From contig JAHHMJ010000109.1 of the NCBI GenBank assembly GCA_018678395.1, positions 1 through 7,735 of the forward strand: DNA of 7,735 nt, read 5' to 3'. Below the pieces are notes generated by a model. That model was given only the letters and a program-made list of their open reading frames with translations, searched no databases and was not told the DNA's origin. The position numbers and the translations under genes were made by a program. Below are positions 5,313 to 7,735 of this stretch, one piece after another; position 1 is the first letter of the stretch, and every line of letters begins with the position of its first letter. This DNA comes from Gemmatimonadota bacterium (GTDB taxonomy: Bacteria > Gemmatimonadota > Gemmatimonadetes > Longimicrobiales > Gaopeijiaceae).

Positions 5313-7076
5313 TCATCCCGTCGTGCCGACTGGCCTCGGTGGCAGGCCGAGCCTCGCGAGAAGCGCGGGGAACCGCGGATCGTCGAACAGGTTGCCGAGC
5401 AGCGGATTGGTTCTCACGTAGGCCACTCTGCGGGTGTGTTGCTCGACCGCCCTGTCCAGCCACGCGAAGGCCTCGTCGAGCTCCCCCCGGTACGCGTACG
5501 CTTCGGCTACGGCCACCGTGTTGATGTCCGCGAAGCGTTCGATGAGCTCGGCGAGCGCGGCGTCGGACTCTTCAGCTCGCCCCAGCGCGTGGTAGATGAG
5601 CGGAAGCGCCGCGACGCCCCATTGCTCATCGACGATGTCTTCGATCGCGTCGAACGCCCCGTCGGCGTCACCGGCGAGCAGCCGCGCGTTGCTGATGCGA
5701 TAAGACGTGAACACGTCGGCCGGCGCGAAGGTGAGGGCGGAGCCCCAGGCCTCCGCGGCCTCGGCGAATTCCCCCTGAGCGTAGTGTGCGTACGCCAGGC
5801 CGCTATGAGCGAGAGGGTTGAGCGGGTCGAGTCGCAGCTGAACCTCGGCCAGGCGCTTTGCTTCATCGACCTCTCCGTATGCGGCTGCGAGGGTCGCCCC
5901 GTTCCCGAAGACTCGGGGGTCGTTCGGCCCCGTCCTCAGTGCCTCGGCCATGGTGGTCCGGGCCGCTTCCCAATCCCACTGTACGATGCCGAGGGTCCAG
6001 GCCCGACGCGACAAATCGAGCGGGTCGTCGGGATCGAGCCGGCGAGCCATGGCGATGTCCGAGCTCTGCCGTGCATTCGCGGAATCACTCGGCATCAACC
6101 CGACCAGTGCCAGGTTGGCCCAGAGGGCCCCTCGCTGCCCCCAGGCGGGCGCGAAGTTCGGATCGAGGTCGATGGCGCGGTTCAACAGCCCGACGGCTCG
6201 GGTCATGCCGGCTTCCGTGCGCCGGTCGGCGAAATGACGCGCCTCGAGGAACAGGTCGTAGACCTCAGTGGTCGCCGGCAGCGGCCGGTCCAGTACGTCG
6301 CCGAGCAGCGACACCCTCAACTCGTCGACCACCTGCGACGCGATCTCGTCCTGAACCCGGAACACGTCCTCCGCCGATCGGTCGAACTGGTTCGACCAGA
6401 TCTCCGACCCGTCGGACCCGCTGCTCAGCCGCACCGTGATCCGGAGCGCGTCGCCGATCCGCCGCACGCTGCCCTCTAGAACGTGTGCGACTCCCAGGGT
6501 GTCGGCGATCGCGCGTACGTCGAGGCTCTGCCCCTTGAATTGAAATGAGGATGTGCGGGCGATCACCCGGAGCTCGGGAACCCTGGCCAGCAGGTTGAGC
6601 AACTCTTCGGACACGCCGTCCGAGAACCACTCCTGGTCGCGGTTCTCACTCATGTCCGCGAACGGGAGGACGGCGATCGAACGGTCGTCCACGACTTCGT
6701 CCGCCGAGGGGCTCGCGCTCCACACGAACTTGTCGACCATGAAAAATGCCACCGCGACCGACAGCGCGCCGATGGTCAGGCGATTGAGGCGCTGCCCCGT
6801 CACCTCGGTGATCGACTCGCTTCGGTCGACCTCGCGTTCTCGCTTCAGGCCTTCCGGGGTGATCTCGAAGAGCCAGCTGAACGCCAACACCAAGGGAAAG
6901 CCGACTCCCAAGGCTCCGAGCAGATACCGAATCGCGGAGTCACCGAGACCGAACGCCGGGAACAGCACGTCACCGACTTGGAGCACCAGCCACGAAGAGA
7001 CGAGGTACCACGCCGCGACGCGGAACATGTTCCGGCGCTTGATTTCGGCGAGGACACCGCCCCCGTTTTCGGACAT
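5313..7076 (-). CDS. Membrane-anchored TolB-N/FlgO-like domain protein with TPRs
   Basis: A 587-aa inner-membrane protein with three N-terminal hydrophobic helices at about 20-40, 48-69 and 100-120. The lead-in LAEIKRRNMFRVAAWYL and the loop FEITPEGLKRE belong to a module common in proteobacteria and Gemmatimonadota, where it precedes TPR domains. Residues about 131-255 match the TolB-N/FlgO-like domain often found in TPR-bearing cyclase-like and regulator proteins: SIAVLPFADMSENRDQEWFSDG (133-154), LRVIARTSSFQFKG (169-182), GVAHVLEGSVRR (195-206) and a helix around VFRVQDEIASQVVDEL. From about 270 to 565 it is helical with TPR-type repeats (LLNRAIDLDPNFAPAW at 297-312; LAEVQLRLDPLNPLAHSGLA at 409-428). 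There is no cyclase, kinase or DNA-binding domain, so it is probably a scaffold or sensor with its bulk on one side of the membrane. The start at 7076 has GGAG 7 nt upstream. It is separated by 137 bp from the hydrolase gene and by 107 bp from the glycosyltransferase gene. Confidence 0.9.
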   Translation of the reverse strand: MSENGGGVLAEIKRRNMFRVAAWYLVSSWLVLQVGDVLFPAFGLGDSAIRYLLGALGVGFPLVLAFSWLFEITPEGLKREREVDRSESITEVTGQRLNRLTIGALSVAVAFFMVDKFVWSASPSADEVVDDRSIAVLPFADMSENRDQEWFSDGVSEELLNLLARVPELRVIARTSSFQFKGQSLDVRAIADTLGVAHVLEGSVRRIGDALRITVRLSSGSDGSEIWSNQFDRSAEDVFRVQDEIASQVVDELRVSLLGDVLDRPLPATTEVYDLFLEARHFADRRTEAGMTRAVGLLNRAIDLDPNFAPAWGQRGALWANLALVGLMPSDSANARQSSDIAMARRLDPDDPLDLSRRAWTLGIVQWDWEAARTTMAEALRTGPNDPRVFGNGATLAAAYGEVDEAKRLAEVQLRLDPLNPLAHSGLAYAHYAQGEFAEAAEAWGSALTFAPADVFTSYRISNARLLAGDADGAFDAIEDIVDEQWGVAALPLIYHALGRAEESDAALAELIERFADINTVAVAEAYAYRGELDEAFAWLDRAVEQHTRRVAYVRTNPLLGNLFDDPRFPALLARLGLPPRPVGTTG

Positions 7077-7213
7077 GACGCGACTCCGGCTCCTGCGAGA
7101 GAACCAAGCGACGATTGCGCTTTGTCATGCGTACGCCGTGCGAACGAGACTGCGCCTTCGTGTCGCGCTTCCGCAACTGGCTGCACGCGTCGAGCCGACA
7201 TTGGTGCCCCACC

Positions 7214-7735
7214 TCAGCTGCCGAATCTCTCGATGATCCAATCGGTGATCAGCTCGAGTGCTTCGACGGAGAACGACTCCTCGAGCATCCCGTACTCCAT
7301 CATGGATCCCGTCCGAGCGGTCTGAAACACGTGGTTCAGGTCTGGGACGACCATCGTGGTCACATCGGGGTTCCCGGCGGATTCGAGTGCCTCCCGAATC
7401 GCCGGCAGGTTCTGCTCCGGGTAGTTGATCGTGTCCAGGCTCCCCGTCAGCGCCAGCGTGGGCACGCGGACCGTGCGGAGGATCGAGTGGGCGTCGAGCG
7501 TGACCTGGGCGTGGTACCACGGTCCCAGGAAGAGCGCGAGCTGGGCCTCGGGATCCTGGGGCAGCATCGGGTCCCGGGGGACTCGGCCGCTTGCCAACAG
7601 GTCCAGAGCGTCACGGACCAGGTCCGGGTGGGTCTCGCGAGCCTGCTCCAAGCCCGCCCCACCGACCTCCTCGACCCACTCGACGATCTGGTCGAAGGGC
7701 TCGAGTGCCCGCGCGATGGTCGCGCTGTCCAGGCC
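7214..7735 (-). CDS. Alpha/beta hydrolase, C-terminal part (start beyond window)
   Basis: The last 173 codons of a hydrolase; the frame stays open to the right edge, so the start and the nucleophile (expected in a G-x-S-x-G elbow) are outside the window. The visible part has a helical cap-like stretch, then the strand VPTLALTG followed by SLDTINYPEQNLPAIREAL. This holds the probable catalytic Asp (codon 7435-7433). MVVPDLNHVFQTARTGS follows with the probable catalytic His (codon 7333-7331). The end, FSVEALELITDWIIERF, is the usual final helix. The Asp/His spacing and NLPAIREAL...LNHVFQ pattern fit the serine-aminopeptidase-like/esterase alpha/beta hydrolases that are often secreted. The substrate cannot be told. 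A TTG at 7651 could be taken as a start, but the frame upstream continues with coding-like sequence, so I treat it as internal. Confidence 0.87.
   Translation of the reverse strand, partial: GLDSATIARALEPFDQIVEWVEEVGGAGLEQARETHPDLVRDALDLLASGRVPRDPMLPQDPEAQLALFLGPWYHAQVTLDAHSILRTVRVPTLALTGSLDTINYPEQNLPAIREALESAGNPDVTTMVVPDLNHVFQTARTGSMMEYGMLEESFSVEALELITDWIIERFGS

Noticed and set aside
5436..6479. 347-codon open frame on the plus strand
   Set aside because: It lies wholly antisense to the well-supported TPR gene. Its translation is Arg/Pro/Gly-rich with no motif, as expected from the opposite strand of a GC-rich gene.
7077..7213. Promoter for the TPR gene in the 137-bp spacer
   Set aside because: A CATGACA stretch resembles a -35, but no acceptable -10 lies at 16-18 nt, so I do not call it.

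Overview
The window is 7.7 kb of high-GC bacterial DNA, densely packed. Every gene I can support lies on the minus strand, so transcription runs from the right end to the left. The gene types suggest a Gemmatimonadota-like or other environmental high-GC Gram-negative: a TolB-like/TPR membrane protein, a PD40 propeller lipoprotein, a Tat-exported ankyrin protein and a secreted-type alpha/beta hydrolase. This is inference from gene style only; there is no rRNA, tRNA or other taxonomic marker. I saw no IS, CRISPR array, tRNA or integrase.

In transcription order: (1) 7735-7214, the C-terminal 173 codons of an alpha/beta hydrolase whose start lies outside the window. (2) 7076-5313, a 587-aa protein with three N-terminal membrane segments, a TolB-N/FlgO-like domain and TPRs. 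(3) A tight cluster of a GT4 glycosyltransferase (5205-4066), a small two-helix membrane protein (4054-3692, GTG start) and a PD40/TolB-like propeller lipoprotein (3656-2745). The gaps are 11 and 35 bp. (4) A gap of about 300 bp (2744-2447) with no convincing gene. (5) A pair made of a small exported two-cysteine protein (2446-1964) and a Tat-signal ankyrin-repeat protein (1924-1124). (6) A 113-bp spacer with a perfect 8-bp inverted repeat (1037-1058), followed by arsR (1010-651), arsD (641-327) and the start of arsA (330 to beyond base 1).

The best understood unit is the arsenic/antimony resistance operon. ArsR should repress it from the palindrome just upstream, ArsD is the metalloid chaperone, and ArsA is the ATPase that drives an ArsB-type efflux pump. 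No pump is seen; it would lie beyond the left edge. ArsD and ArsA overlap by ATGA, which fits coupled translation of partners. The other clusters look like cell-envelope functions, but their substrates cannot be read from the sequence.

I did not find a clearly new system. The points most worth checking are the cysteine layout of ArsR, the palindromic operator, a possible ATC start codon in the glycosyltransferase gene, and the exported ankyrin/two-cysteine protein pair.
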